64,000 nt of DNA from Mesorhizobium neociceri. GTDB lineage: Bacteria; Pseudomonadota; Alphaproteobacteria; Rhizobiales; Rhizobiaceae. The stretch is from NCBI RefSeq assembly GCF_013520985.1, contig NZ_JACDTY010000005.1:186001-250000 (forward strand). Reading direction: 5' to 3'. The notes beneath the pieces were generated by a model, which ran no database searches, was not told where the DNA came from, and saw only the letters and a list, made by a program, of their open reading frames with translations. Shown piece after piece: positions 36,600 to 45,475 of the stretch. Position 1 is the stretch's first letter. Each line of letters begins with the position of its first letter. Made by a program: the position numbers and the translations under genes.

Positions 36600-37658
36600 A
36601 TGACCGAATCCGATCTCGTCCCCGTCTTCGACGGCCACAACGACACGCTGCTGCGACTTTACCAGTCGAAGGATACGGACGTCGAAAAGCTGTTCATCGA
36701 GGGGACGCAGGGCGGCCATATCGATCTGCCGCGGGCCAGGAAGGGCGGCTTTGCCGGCGGCATGTTCGCGATCTTCCCGCCGCCGGTGGAGAAGGCCAAG
36801 CGCAGCGCTGTGCCGCCGGCGCCAAGCGACAATGAGCCGCTGCCGCCGGAGCTGCCGCGCGCTGATGCGCTGACGTCCACCATCGCCATGGCTTCGATCC
36901 TGTTTCGGCTGGAGCGGGCGGGGGCGCTGACCGTTTGCAGGAGTGCCGCCGACGTGCGCGCGGCGATGGCGAAAGGCTCGATTGCGGCGGTGTTTCACAT
37001 CGAAGGCGTCGAGGCGATCGACCCCGAGCTCACTTTGCTCGACGTGCTCTATGAGGCCGGCCTGCGCTCGCTCGGCATTGTCTGGAGCCGTCCCAACGCC
37101 TTCGGCCATGGCGTGCCGTTCCGCTTCCCGTCGTCGCCCGACACTGGGCCAGGGCTGACCGATGCAGGCAAGGCGCTGGTCAAGGCCTGCAATCAGCTGA
37201 AGATCATGATCGACCTGTCGCATCTCAACGAAAAAGGCTTTCGCGATGTCGCCGCGCTCAGCGACGCGCCGCTGGTCGCCACCCATTCGAACGTGCATGC
37301 GCTTTGCGGCCATTCTCGCAACTTGACCGACTGGCAGCTCGGCGCCATCCGCGAGACCGGCGGCATGGTCGGACTGAACTTCGCCACCGGCTTCCTGCGC
37401 GACGACGGCAGGATGAACTCGGACACCAGCCTCGACATCATGGTGCGCCATGTCGATTCGCTGCTGCAGGCGCTGGGCGAGGACGGCGTCGGCCTCGGCT
37501 CCGATTTCGACGGCGCCATGATCCCGGCCGTCATCGGCGACGTCGCCGGCCTGCCGAAGCTGATCGATGCGCTGGCCGCTCGCGGTTTCGGCCGTGCGCT
37601 GATCGAGAAGATTGCGTATCGCAACTGGCTCAATGTGCTGGAACGAACGATCGGGTGA
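36600..37658 (+). CDS. Membrane dipeptidase family (peptidase M19)
   Basis: A 352-residue zinc hydrolase with the M19 metal site: VFDGHNDTLL (His13, Asp15), the bridging Glu in FHIEGVEAI, DLSHLNEKGF, ATHSNVHALCGHSRN and GSDFDGA. Relatives cleave dipeptides, including dehydropeptides and D-amino-acid dipeptides. No signal peptide is seen, so it is probably cytoplasmic. It directs toward the minus-strand oxidoreductase cluster (convergent), and its link with that cluster is unproven. Confidence 0.88.
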   Translation: MTESDLVPVFDGHNDTLLRLYQSKDTDVEKLFIEGTQGGHIDLPRARKGGFAGGMFAIFPPPVEKAKRSAVPPAPSDNEPLPPELPRADALTSTIAMASILFRLERAGALTVCRSAADVRAAMAKGSIAAVFHIEGVEAIDPELTLLDVLYEAGLRSLGIVWSRPNAFGHGVPFRFPSSPDTGPGLTDAGKALVKACNQLKIMIDLSHLNEKGFRDVAALSDAPLVATHSNVHALCGHSRNLTDWQLGAIRETGGMVGLNFATGFLRDDGRMNSDTSLDIMVRHVDSLLQALGEDGVGLGSDFDGAMIPAVIGDVAGLPKLIDALAARGFGRALIEKIAYRNWLNVLERTIG

Positions 37659-37661
37659 GCC

Positions 37662-37907
37662 TTAGGCGCCCATGCGCTTCAGCCAGTCCTGGCCGCCGCG
37701 ATCCCGGATGATCGGCAGCGGGTTTTCCGAGTCTAGCCGCGCGCAGATGCGGTAGACCTCGAGTGTCTCGGCGCTCATCTCGCCCCGCTTGTAGAAATAC
37801 ATGGCGGCGGCATAGCGCGTGCGGCCGGACCATTTTTCTCCGAGCGGTGTGTTGACCAGCTGCCACTGTTCGGTGGCTTCCGTCTCATCATCGGCTTCGT
37901 CAGTCAT
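37662..37907 (-). CDS. Hypothetical protein, 81 aa, last gene of oxidoreductase operon
   Basis: A soluble acidic-to-basic small protein (WQLVNTPLGEKWSGRTRYAAAMYFYKRGEMSAETLEVYRICARLDSEN...) rich in aromatics. It starts 2 bases after the stop of the GcvT-like gene, so it is translationally linked to it. No family recognised; it may be an accessory factor for the upstream demethylase-like enzyme. Confidence 0.65.
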   Translation of the reverse strand: MTDEADDETEATEQWQLVNTPLGEKWSGRTRYAAAMYFYKRGEMSAETLEVYRICARLDSENPLPIIRDRGGQDWLKRMGA

Positions 37908-37909
37908 GG

Positions 37910-39145
37910 TCAGAAATCCGCCGGCGGATTGGCGGTGCGGCGGTCGAGCTTGATGAAGGGACGGGCCACCACCTTGGCCCGCTTCATCAGCTTCTGGTAC
38001 TGCAGCTCGCGCATGGTGTAGATCTCGACCCAGAGGTCTTCCACCATCGTATCACCGTAGGGCCGCGCCAGAGAAGCGATGGCGATGTTGCGCTTGGCCA
38101 TCGGCGACCACATGGCGGCGCTGACCAGGCCGACCTCCTGATGCTTCTTGTGATAGACGATGGCGTGCTCGGCCGGGATGTTGCCTTCGATCTCCAGCCC
38201 GACCAGCACGTAGCGCAGCTTGCGCTTGGCGCGGGCTCCGAGAATGGCGCGGCGGCCGTTGAAATGGCCTTTTTCCAGGTCGACCATGAAGCCGAGACCG
38301 ATCTCGTCCGGCATGCGCAGGCGATCGGCGCGGATGGCATGTTCGGCGGTGGTGAAGTCGGCATTGGCGACGATCAGGCCGGCTTCCAGCCGGGCCCGAT
38401 TGAGCGCGGTGTAGCCGATGGCGCGGATGCCGCGCAGTTCGCCTGATGTCATCAATCGGTCCCAGAGGCTGAGCGCCTTTTCGGCTGGGACGAACAGTTC
38501 GTAGCCGAGATCGCCGGTGAAGCCGGTGCGCGAGATGGTCACCGTGCCGCCATCATGCGGGAATTCGGCAAGGTCGAACACCTTCAGTTTCTCGACGCCG
38601 GCGAAGCCGGCATCGCGCAGCACTGCGAAGGACGTCGGACCTTGCAGAGCAAGGCCAGCGACGGTTTCGGTCTCTTCCTCGATCACCACATTGAAGCCGA
38701 TGGCGCTGTCGAGAAGCCAAGGCAAATGCCGCTCCTGCGAACACAGGCGGAAGCGGGTCGGCGAGAGACGGAACAATGTGCCGTCGTCGAGGACGAAACC
38801 TTCGTCGTCGCACCAGGCGGTGTAGTGGACGCGGCCGGGTTTCAGCTTGGTGACATCGCGCAGCGTGACGCGATCGAGGAAGGCTTCGGCATCTGGCCCT
38901 TCGATGCGGTATTTGGTCATCGGCGAGATGTCGAACAAAGCCGCCTGGCTGCGGATGGCGAAATATTCCAGCTCCTCGTCCCACAGCGAATGCGGGGCGC
39001 GATAGCCGGCCCAATTGTACCAGTCCTGGGTCTTGGCCAGCGCGTCGATGTGCGGCTGGAACGGGGTGCCGAGACGCAAGGTGCGGAAATGCGATTGCGC
39101 GGCGGTGCGGGCCTTCGATGATTTGAGGGTGGGCTGATGGTTCAT
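37910..39145 (-). CDS. Aminomethyltransferase (GcvT/dimethylglycine-type folate-dependent) family protein
   Basis: A 411-residue protein of the GCV_T fold: YNWAGYRAPHSLWDEELEYFAIRSQAALFDIS at the start, RVTLRDVTKLKPGRVHYTAWCDDEGFVLDD, the LQGPTS loop, RTGFTGDLGYELF, and a C-terminal barrel (PAEHAIVYHKKHQEVGLVSAAMWSP). Relatives transfer a one-carbon unit from methylated amines (dimethylglycine, sarcosine) or DMSP to tetrahydrofolate. ATG 39145 is the first likely start after the palindromic repeat. Neighbouring FAD enzymes suggest it takes methyl or formaldehyde equivalents from an N-methylated compound. Confidence 0.82.
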   Translation of the reverse strand: MNHQPTLKSSKARTAAQSHFRTLRLGTPFQPHIDALAKTQDWYNWAGYRAPHSLWDEELEYFAIRSQAALFDISPMTKYRIEGPDAEAFLDRVTLRDVTKLKPGRVHYTAWCDDEGFVLDDGTLFRLSPTRFRLCSQERHLPWLLDSAIGFNVVIEEETETVAGLALQGPTSFAVLRDAGFAGVEKLKVFDLAEFPHDGGTVTISRTGFTGDLGYELFVPAEKALSLWDRLMTSGELRGIRAIGYTALNRARLEAGLIVANADFTTAEHAIRADRLRMPDEIGLGFMVDLEKGHFNGRRAILGARAKRKLRYVLVGLEIEGNIPAEHAIVYHKKHQEVGLVSAAMWSPMAKRNIAIASLARPYGDTMVEDLWVEIYTMRELQYQKLMKRAKVVARPFIKLDRRTANPPADF

Positions 39146-39159
39146 GATAGCGATCCTTC

Positions 39160-39320
39160 GCGCCCCCCTCTGTCCTGCCGGACATCTCCCCCACAAGGGG
39201 GGAGATTGGCCGTCATCGCGGCTTTCGCCAATCGCCAACATTTCAGGAATAAGCGGCTGCGCCGAAGCTGCTGATCTCCCCCCAAGTGGGGGAGATGTCC
39301 GGCAGGACAGAGGGGGGCGC
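39160..39320. repeat. Large inverted repeat, family C variant (cgcccccctctgtcc...)
   Basis: Left arm gcgcccccctctgtcctgcc (39160 on) and right arm ggcaggacagaggggggcgc (to 39320) are perfect over more than 30 bases. It sits between the two halves of the oxidoreductase operon. A close relative lies at 53784-53961. Confidence 0.8.
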
Positions 39321-39356
39321 CATAGAGTGCCGCGTTGGCGAATTGCAAAATCATGC

Positions 39357-40922
39357 TCACCCCTTCATCGCAATGATGCGCCGCGCCGCATTCAGGCCGG
39401 GCGCGCCGGAGACGCCGCCGCCGGGATGCGAGCCGGCACCGGCCAGGAACAGCCCGTCGATCGGCGTGTTGTAGCCCGACCAGCCGGAGACCGGCCGTGA
39501 CATCAGCATCTGGTCGGCCTGCAATTCGCCGTGGTGCCAATGGCCGCCCGGCATGCGGTAATTGGCTTCGATATCGGCCGGCGTCAAAAGCTCGGCGTGC
39601 AGTACCGAGTTGCCGATGCCGGGAGCATAGGATTCGAGTTGCGCCATGATCGCCTTGAGGAATTTCGGCTTGCCGGCATCCCAACCTTCTTTCAGCGCAT
39701 AGGGTGCGTATTGCACGACCGCTGACAGCACGCAGGCGCCGCTTGGCGCCAGCGACGGGTCGGAGAGCGACGGCAAGGTGATTTCCATCACCGGCTCGGG
39801 CGAGAACTCGCCATATTTCGACGGGTTGAAAGCGCGCTCGACATGGTCAGGCGAGGGCGCGATGACCAGGCGGCCCTTGTGACCGGCGGCGTCGACGCCG
39901 GAAAATTGCGGCGGCCGGTCGAGCGCCAGATGCAGCTTCGCCGCATCGCCCTTCATGCGGATGTTCTTCACTTTGCGTATAAAGCCGGTGTCGATCTCAC
40001 GCGGCCCGACGAGGTCGAGCATGGTGGCCGCCGGATTGATGGCGGATACGATGGTTCTGGCGCGCAGCACCTCGCCGCTGTCGAGGGCGACGCCGACGGC
40101 GCGGCCTTTCTCGACGATGATTTTTGCCACGGGTGCGGCCGTGCGAATGGTGACGCCGGCCTTTTCACCCGCCGCGCGGATGGCGGCGACGACCGCGCCC
40201 ATGCCGCCTTTCGGCAGCATCTGTGCGCCGGCCGCACCACCGGTTTCGCCGGCCAGCCGGTAGTATAGGCCGAGCAGCGACGTCGGCGATCGCGGGCCGA
40301 GATGGCTGCCCAGCGTGGCGTCGAAGGCGAGCAGGCCCTTCAGCCTGATATCGGCAAGCTGCTCGTCGAGCAGGTCGGCGACGTTCATCAGCAGAACGCG
40401 CAGGAAGTCACGCATGTCTTCCTTGCCGAGCTTCTTCAGCGCCAGCGCTGTCTGGCCGAGCGCTGCGGTCTCGGCCAGCGACATGCCGGCGAGATCGGGC
40501 GGGCGGCGCGACAGGAAGGGTTTCAATATGCCGGCATAGCGCATGAGTTGCGCGCGCAATTCCTTCCAGACGGACTGCTCGGACGGAGTGGAGCCGGTCA
40601 GCACTTCGCCGTAGGCGCCATGAAGGACAAGCGGCGGGCCGTCCTTCGACAGTGCAACCGACGGCATGAAGTCGCCGCGCGCGATCTGCAGTCCATGTTT
40701 TTCCAGCTCCAGCGTCTTCACCACGTCGGGATGCAGGCGGGTCAGCACATGCGCGATCGAGGAGACGCGAAAGCCGGGCGCGAAATCCTTGGTGCGCGCG
40801 GCGCCACCGACTTCGCTGGCGGCTTCCAGCACCAGCACCTTGCGGCCGGCTTTCGCCAGCGTTGCGGCAGCGACAAGGCCGTTGTGGCCGCCGCCAATGA
40901 CGATTGCATCAAATGACGTCAT
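39357..40922 (-). CDS. NAD(P)/FAD-dependent oxidoreductase, phytoene-desaturase-like (B)
   Basis: A 521-residue protein with an N-terminal Rossmann FAD site (DAIVIGGGHNGLVAAATLAKAGRKVLVLEA), the LPKGGMGAVVAAI segment typical of the phytoene dehydrogenase/CrtI family, and the C-terminal FAD-binding block DGLFLAGAGSHPGGGVSGAPG. The start overlaps the preceding paralogue's end by 14 bases. Reaction unknown; the amine-rich neighbourhood suggests dehydrogenation of a nitrogen-containing intermediate rather than carotenoid synthesis (no crt genes nearby). Confidence 0.85.
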   Translation of the reverse strand: MTSFDAIVIGGGHNGLVAAATLAKAGRKVLVLEAASEVGGAARTKDFAPGFRVSSIAHVLTRLHPDVVKTLELEKHGLQIARGDFMPSVALSKDGPPLVLHGAYGEVLTGSTPSEQSVWKELRAQLMRYAGILKPFLSRRPPDLAGMSLAETAALGQTALALKKLGKEDMRDFLRVLLMNVADLLDEQLADIRLKGLLAFDATLGSHLGPRSPTSLLGLYYRLAGETGGAAGAQMLPKGGMGAVVAAIRAAGEKAGVTIRTAAPVAKIIVEKGRAVGVALDSGEVLRARTIVSAINPAATMLDLVGPREIDTGFIRKVKNIRMKGDAAKLHLALDRPPQFSGVDAAGHKGRLVIAPSPDHVERAFNPSKYGEFSPEPVMEITLPSLSDPSLAPSGACVLSAVVQYAPYALKEGWDAGKPKFLKAIMAQLESYAPGIGNSVLHAELLTPADIEANYRMPGGHWHHGELQADQMLMSRPVSGWSGYNTPIDGLFLAGAGSHPGGGVSGAPGLNAARRIIAMKG

Positions 40923-42528
40923 GGGCCGGGCTCATATGCGAGGTTGACTTGGCGAGGTCGCGCAGGATCTCGGCTGCCGCATTGCGGCCGGGTGCACCCA
41001 TGACGCCGCCACCGGGATGGGTCGAGGAGCCGCACATATAGAGGCCGCCGACCGGCGAGCGGTATTGCGCGTAGCCCGGCACGGGACGGTTGAACAGCAG
41101 CTGGTCGAAGGTCAGTTCGCCCTGAAAAATGTTGCCTTCGGTGAGACCGACCTCGGCCTCGATCTCACGCGGCGTGCGCACCTCCATGTGGACGATGCGG
41201 TCGCGGAAGCCCGGCGAGTATTCGGCGATCTGCGCAACCACGCTTTCGGCGAAACCGTCGCGGTCGGCGTCGGTCCAGTCATGGCCGTTCACCTTGGGCG
41301 GCGCGTACTGCACGAAGCAACTCATGAAGTGTTTGCCGGGCGGCGCCATGGTCGGGTCGAGCGTCGTCGGGATGACCATCTCGAGGAACGGATCAGCCGA
41401 CCACCGACCGGCCTTCCAGTCGTCATAGGCGCGTTCCATGCGCTCCATCGAATCGGTGAAATGCATGTCGCCGCGATAGACCGGCGAATCCTTCGGCAGC
41501 GCCGGGAATTCCGGCAGCGAATCCAGCGCAATGTTGACCTTTCCGGACGAGCCTCGGATCTTGAAGTTCTTGACCCGGCGCAGGAAAATATCGGGTAGCT
41601 CCTTTTCCTCGACCAGTTTCAGGAAGGTGCGTTTGACGTCGGCGTTGGAGACGACGAGCTTGCCGTAAATCTCCTCGCCGCCGGCCAGCACCACGCCTTT
41701 CGCCTTGCCTCTGCCGACCAGCACATGGTCGACCTCGGCGCCGGTGCGGATGGTGCCGCCGCTAGCCTTGAACGAGGCGGCCAATGCCTTGGTGACGGCA
41801 CCCATGCCGCCGCGTGCGTAACCCCAGGCGCCGACCGAGCCGTCGACCTCGCCCATGTAGTGATGCAGCAGCACATAGGCCGTACCGGGCGACATCGGCC
41901 CGAGCGCGGTGCCGATGATGCCGGACAGCGCGAAGTTCGCCTTGATGACATCGGTCTCGAAATATTCGTCGAGGAATTCCGAGATCGACATGGTCCAGAA
42001 GCGCAGCCTCAGCGCCATTTCTTCGGCCGACAGGCCAGCGAACTTCTTGCCGAGATAGAGCAGTTCGCCGAGGTCGCGCGGCTTGAGGCTGGTCGGGTCG
42101 GGCGCGGTGCGCATCAGCAGCGGCTGGATGAAGCGGCACTGCCGCGTCACGTCGCGTGAATAGCGGTCATAGGCTTCGGCGTCGCGCTTGGAAAAGCGGG
42201 CGAATTCGCGCCGGTGCGCATCGTGGTCGCGGTAGTTGGCAAGGTAGTCGCCATCGCGGGTGAACACGGCGCCGCCTTCATAGGAGATGACCTGCAGGCC
42301 GAAGCGCGGCAGCTCGAGGTCGCGCATGATTTCGGGGCGAAACAGCGAGCAGACATAGGAGCAGTTGGAGTAGAGGAAACCCGGCGTCAATTCGCGGCTG
42401 GTGGCGGCGCCGCCGACCCAGTCGTTTTTCTCTACGACGAGCACGTCGAGCCCGGCGCGCTGCAGGTAGCAGGCGTTGACCAGGCCGTTGTGGCCGCCGC
42501 CGATGATGATCGCATCCCAAGCCTTCAT
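40909..42528 (-). CDS. NAD(P)/FAD-dependent oxidoreductase, phytoene-desaturase-like (A)
   Basis: A 539-residue paralogue of the next gene. FAD site DAIIIGGGHNGLVNACYLQRAGLDVLVVEKNDWVGGAA, the GYARGGMGAVTKALAASFKASGG segment, and GGLYMCGSSTHPGGGVMGAPGRNAA at the C-terminus. It is the first gene of the minus-strand operon A, B, repeat, GcvT-like, 81-aa protein. A TTGAA-N6-TTCAA motif lies upstream at 42630-42645, between it and the divergent methyltransferase gene. Confidence 0.85.
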   Translation of the reverse strand: MKAWDAIIIGGGHNGLVNACYLQRAGLDVLVVEKNDWVGGAATSRELTPGFLYSNCSYVCSLFRPEIMRDLELPRFGLQVISYEGGAVFTRDGDYLANYRDHDAHRREFARFSKRDAEAYDRYSRDVTRQCRFIQPLLMRTAPDPTSLKPRDLGELLYLGKKFAGLSAEEMALRLRFWTMSISEFLDEYFETDVIKANFALSGIIGTALGPMSPGTAYVLLHHYMGEVDGSVGAWGYARGGMGAVTKALAASFKASGGTIRTGAEVDHVLVGRGKAKGVVLAGGEEIYGKLVVSNADVKRTFLKLVEEKELPDIFLRRVKNFKIRGSSGKVNIALDSLPEFPALPKDSPVYRGDMHFTDSMERMERAYDDWKAGRWSADPFLEMVIPTTLDPTMAPPGKHFMSCFVQYAPPKVNGHDWTDADRDGFAESVVAQIAEYSPGFRDRIVHMEVRTPREIEAEVGLTEGNIFQGELTFDQLLFNRPVPGYAQYRSPVGGLYMCGSSTHPGGGVMGAPGRNAAAEILRDLAKSTSHMSPAHDVI

Positions 42529-42629
42529 TCTCGTCCGTTTTCCCTAGGCGATCCGCTGTTCATTTTTGCGTGATCTCGTTCCCGAATGCGCGGAATTTGG
42601 CATGGCAGCCGGCATTTTGTCCAGCTATA

Positions 42630-42645
42630 TTGAATGAATGTTCAA
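42630..42645. promoter_or_regulatory. TTGAA-N6-TTCAA operator, copy 1
   Basis: TTGAATGAATGTTCAA in the 202-base divergent region between oxidoreductase A and the methyltransferase-tetR operon. The same 5-6-5 palindrome recurs at 52262-52277 and 55201-55216. It resembles operators reported for BetI-type TetR repressors. Confidence 0.72.
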
Positions 42646-42730
42646 CAAATAGTCTTGCGTTTTCGCTGGTATGCGCTACGCTTTGCCGGCAATCGAACGT
42701 TCGCAATTCGGCTGATGGGACCGAGGTTCG

Positions 42731-43531
42731 ATGATCGAAACGGCAGATGCCGAACCGGAATATGACGACACGGCCATCCGCTTCCTCGAGGCGTTGTGGG
42801 GTGAGGGTTATCTGTCGCCGGGTGGACCTGATGAAGTCGACCGGGTCGTCGAAGGCCTGTCGCTCAGGGCCAAGACCATCCTCGATATCGGCTGCGGCTC
42901 AGGCGGCATCGCGCTGCATCTGATCGAGCGCCACGGCGCTGCCCATGCCACCGGTTTCGATATCGAACGCCCAGTGATCGAGGCGGCGATGAAGCGCTCC
43001 GCCGCGCGCAGGCTTTCAGATCGCGCCGGTTTCATTCAGGCGCCGCCAGGACCGCTGCCTTTTGCCGATGCTTCGTTCGATGTCGTCTTCTCCAAGGATG
43101 CGCTGTTGCACGTGCCCGATAAGGACGCGCTGTTTGCCGAGATTTTTCGCGTGCTGAAACCGGGCGGTGTATTTGCCGCTTCCGATTGGTTGATTGGCCA
43201 TGACGGCGAGCCGTCAGCGGAGATGAAAGCCTATGTCACGGCTGAAGGCCTGTCCTTCGCAATGGCGTCGCCGGCGCGCTATGTGCAGGCGATGCGCCGC
43301 GCCGGCTTTGCCGATGTCGCCGTCAAGGACCGCAACCCATGGTATCGCGAGGTCGCGCGCGGCGAGCTGGAAAGGCTGAAAGGCCCGCTCTACCGGACAG
43401 CGGCGGCAGCGGTTGGGGCGGCCTATGTCGACAAGAACATACGAACCTGGGAAGCCATGCAGAAGGTGCTTGACAGCGGCGAGCACCGTCCCACTCATCT
43501 TCGCGGGTGGAAGCCGGCTATGGTGGGATAG
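42731..43531 (+). CDS. SAM-dependent methyltransferase, N-methyltransferase-like
   Basis: A 266-residue class I methyltransferase. SAM motif I is [15 protein letters not shown] (residues about 50-64); acidic loop [11 protein letters not shown]; post-[48 protein letters not shown]. The last stretch strongly recalls phosphoethanolamine or glycine-type N-methyltransferases. It is the first gene of an operon with tetR and is preceded by the operator. The acceptor is unknown; a methyltransferase inside a demethylation cluster is unusual. Confidence 0.82.
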   Translation: MIETADAEPEYDDTAIRFLEALWGEGYLSPGGPDEVDRVVEGLSLRAKTILDIGCGSGGIALHLIERHGAAHATGFDIERPVIEAAMKRSAARRLSDRAGFIQAPPGPLPFADASFDVVFSKDALLHVPDKDALFAEIFRVLKPGGVFAASDWLIGHDGEPSAEMKAYVTAEGLSFAMASPARYVQAMRRAGFADVAVKDRNPWYREVARGELERLKGPLYRTAAAAVGAAYVDKNIRTWEAMQKVLDSGEHRPTHLRGWKPAMVG

Positions 43532-43537
43532 CCGGCA

Positions 43538-44224
43538 ATGTGGAGCATGACGGCACCGATGAAAGCTGCAGCGCGCGAAGAGCGATCCTCTGATCCGTCT
43601 GGAAAAAGCGAACCGGAAAAGCGCGGCCGCAAGGCGTCGAAGGAGGTCAGGCAGCAGCAACTGATCGAGGCGACGATCGATTCGCTCGCCAAGCGCGGCT
43701 ACGCCGAGACGACGATGGCCGATGTCGCCGACGGCGCCGGCCTGTCGCGCGGCATCGTCAACTTTCATTTCGAGAGCAAGGAGAAGCTGCTGATCGCCAC
43801 GCTGCAGTATATGTATGACGAGTATTCGGCACATTGGCGGGCGGCCCTGCAGAAAGCCGGTGATCATCCGGCCCGTCAATTGCAGGTGCTGGTTTGGGCC
43901 GACTTCGACCGCTCGATCTGCAACAAGCGCAAGCTCGCCGCTTGGCTCGCTTTCTGGGGCGAGGCCAAGTCGCGGCCGGTCTATCAGGCGCTGAGCAGTT
44001 CCCGCGACGCGTATTACCAGCAAGTCTTCATCGATCTCTGCGAGGCGCTGAAGCAGGGCGGCGGCTATGCCTATGAGCCGCAGGTGATGGCGCTGGCGCT
44101 GTCGGCCATGCTGGAAGGGTTGTGGCTGCGGCTGATGATGGGAACCGAAGACACCACGCGCGAAACCGCCCTGCAAGCGGCGAACGCATTCCTCGCCGCG
44201 GCCTTTCCCAAACACTACGCATAA
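43538..44224 (+). CDS. BetI-like TetR-family transcriptional repressor
   Basis: A 228-residue regulator. After a charged N-terminal tail, the helix-turn-helix (LIEATIDSLAKRGYAETTMADVADGAGLSRGIVNFHFESKEKLL, residues about 42-85) is nearly the BetI sequence. The C-terminal ligand domain has AWLAFWGEA and ALSAMLEGLWLRL, again BetI-like. BetI senses choline; here the ligand is probably a related quaternary or methylated amine (inference). It starts 6 bases after the methyltransferase stop. Likely binds the three TTGAA-N6-TTCAA sites. Confidence 0.86.
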   Translation: MWSMTAPMKAAAREERSSDPSGKSEPEKRGRKASKEVRQQQLIEATIDSLAKRGYAETTMADVADGAGLSRGIVNFHFESKEKLLIATLQYMYDEYSAHWRAALQKAGDHPARQLQVLVWADFDRSICNKRKLAAWLAFWGEAKSRPVYQALSSSRDAYYQQVFIDLCEALKQGGGYAYEPQVMALALSAMLEGLWLRLMMGTEDTTRETALQAANAFLAAAFPKHYA

Positions 44225-44277
44225 CCAAAAGCCGGCCAGTCGAGCCGGCAACGCAACGACAAAGAGGATAGAACAGC

Positions 44278-45360
44278 ATGAAAAGCATAGCCAGACGCCT
44301 GACACTGACATTAGCGCTGACCGCAACGCTGGCGGCTTCGGCCGCAGCACTTGCGATCGCCGCCGACAAGGACCTGATCGTATTCGACTGGTCCGGCTAT
44401 GAAGACCCGAGCTTCCACCCGAAATATGTCGAGAAGAACGGCGACTCGCCGACCTTCGCCTTCTTCGGCGACGAGGACGAGGCCTTCGAGAAGGTGCGCT
44501 CCGGCTTCAAGGCCGATCTCGGCCATCCCTGTTCGCAGAGCGTGACGAAGTGGCGTGAGGCAGGCCTGCTGCAGCCGCTCGACACCTCGAAGATCACCGG
44601 CTGGAAAGACCTCAATCCCGGCATCATGGCGATGAAGGATCTCGCGACCACGTCGGATGGCAAGGCCTGGTTCATGCCGTGGGACTGGGGCAACACCCAG
44701 CTCACCTACAACTCCGACAAGATCGACGCGAAGGATGTGCAGTCGCTGAAGGCCTTCGCCGATCCCAAATTCAAGGGCCGCGTCTCGATCGGCGACAATG
44801 TCGACGACGCCTATGCGTTGGCCAGCCTCGCTATCGGGCTGAAAGACTGGACCAAGATGACGGACGATCAGTTCAAGCAGGCGTCCGACTTCCTGCGCCA
44901 GGTGCACAAGAATGTGCGCTCCTACTGGACCGATACTACCGACGTCGTGCAGTTGCTGAGCGGTGGCGAGGTCGATCTCGCCTGGGCGTGGAACGATGCG
45001 ACGGTACAGTCCGTCGCCGCCGGTGTGCCGATCAAGGCCAAGAAGGACACTGACGAAGGCATTTCGACCTGGGTCTGCGGCTATGTCCTGTTCAAGGACG
45101 CACCCGACAATGTCGACAAGGCCTATGACTACCTGAACGCGATCAACGATCCCGAGACCGCCAAGGTGCTGGTCAAGGACTGGGGCTATGGCCAGGCCAA
45201 CGCCAAAGGCATGGCCGGTGTCGACCCGGCGATCCTGAAGGAAAAGGGCTATGACGACGTACAGAAATTCGTCGACAAGACACTGTTCCAATCGCCGGTT
45301 CCGTCGGCGCTCAAGCTCAAGATGATCGCCGAATTCGAGAAGATCAAAGCGGGCTACTAA
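44278..45360 (+). CDS. PotD-type ABC transporter solute-binding protein (paralogue 1)
   Basis: A 360-residue protein with a signal peptide (residues 1-29) and a SBP_bac_8/PotD-like type II fold: VFDWSGYEDPSFHPKYVEK, FFGDEDEAFEKVRSGFKADLGHPCSQSVTKWR, WFMPWDWGNTQLTYN and GEVDLAWAWNDATVQ. The many tryptophans and tyrosines could form an aromatic box for a cationic amine (inference). It is 53 bases after tetR, so in the same direction and possibly operon. Its transporter subunits are probably those at 49190-52069. Confidence 0.88.
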   Translation: MKSIARRLTLTLALTATLAASAAALAIAADKDLIVFDWSGYEDPSFHPKYVEKNGDSPTFAFFGDEDEAFEKVRSGFKADLGHPCSQSVTKWREAGLLQPLDTSKITGWKDLNPGIMAMKDLATTSDGKAWFMPWDWGNTQLTYNSDKIDAKDVQSLKAFADPKFKGRVSIGDNVDDAYALASLAIGLKDWTKMTDDQFKQASDFLRQVHKNVRSYWTDTTDVVQLLSGGEVDLAWAWNDATVQSVAAGVPIKAKKDTDEGISTWVCGYVLFKDAPDNVDKAYDYLNAINDPETAKVLVKDWGYGQANAKGMAGVDPAILKEKGYDDVQKFVDKTLFQSPVPSALKLKMIAEFEKIKAGY

Positions 45361-45377
45361 GCCCCGTCAGGCTTCAT

Positions 45378-45408
45378 CCGTCTGCCCGTGATTGCGCCGG
45401 GCAGACGG
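45378..45408 (+). terminator. Hairpin between the two binding-protein genes
   Basis: An 11-bp perfect stem (45378-45388 with 45398-45408) and a 9-base loop. There is no T-tract, so it is probably a 3'-stabilising or attenuating hairpin. Confidence 0.55.
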
Positions 45409-45475
45409 TCTCGCCAAGGTCGCTGAAATTCCGTAACGTCGCCCGGCTGCTTTTAGCGATGAGGAGTTTCGCACC

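Noticed and set aside
39357..42528. Carotenoid biosynthesis
   Set aside because: The two enzymes look like phytoene desaturases, but no crtB, crtE or crtY-like gene is present and the neighbours are amine enzymes and a polyamine-type importer.
42694..42703. Palindrome CGAACGTTCG upstream of the methyltransferase gene
   Set aside because: It lacks the TTGAA-N6-TTCAA spacing and occurs once; it could be chance or part of a promoter.
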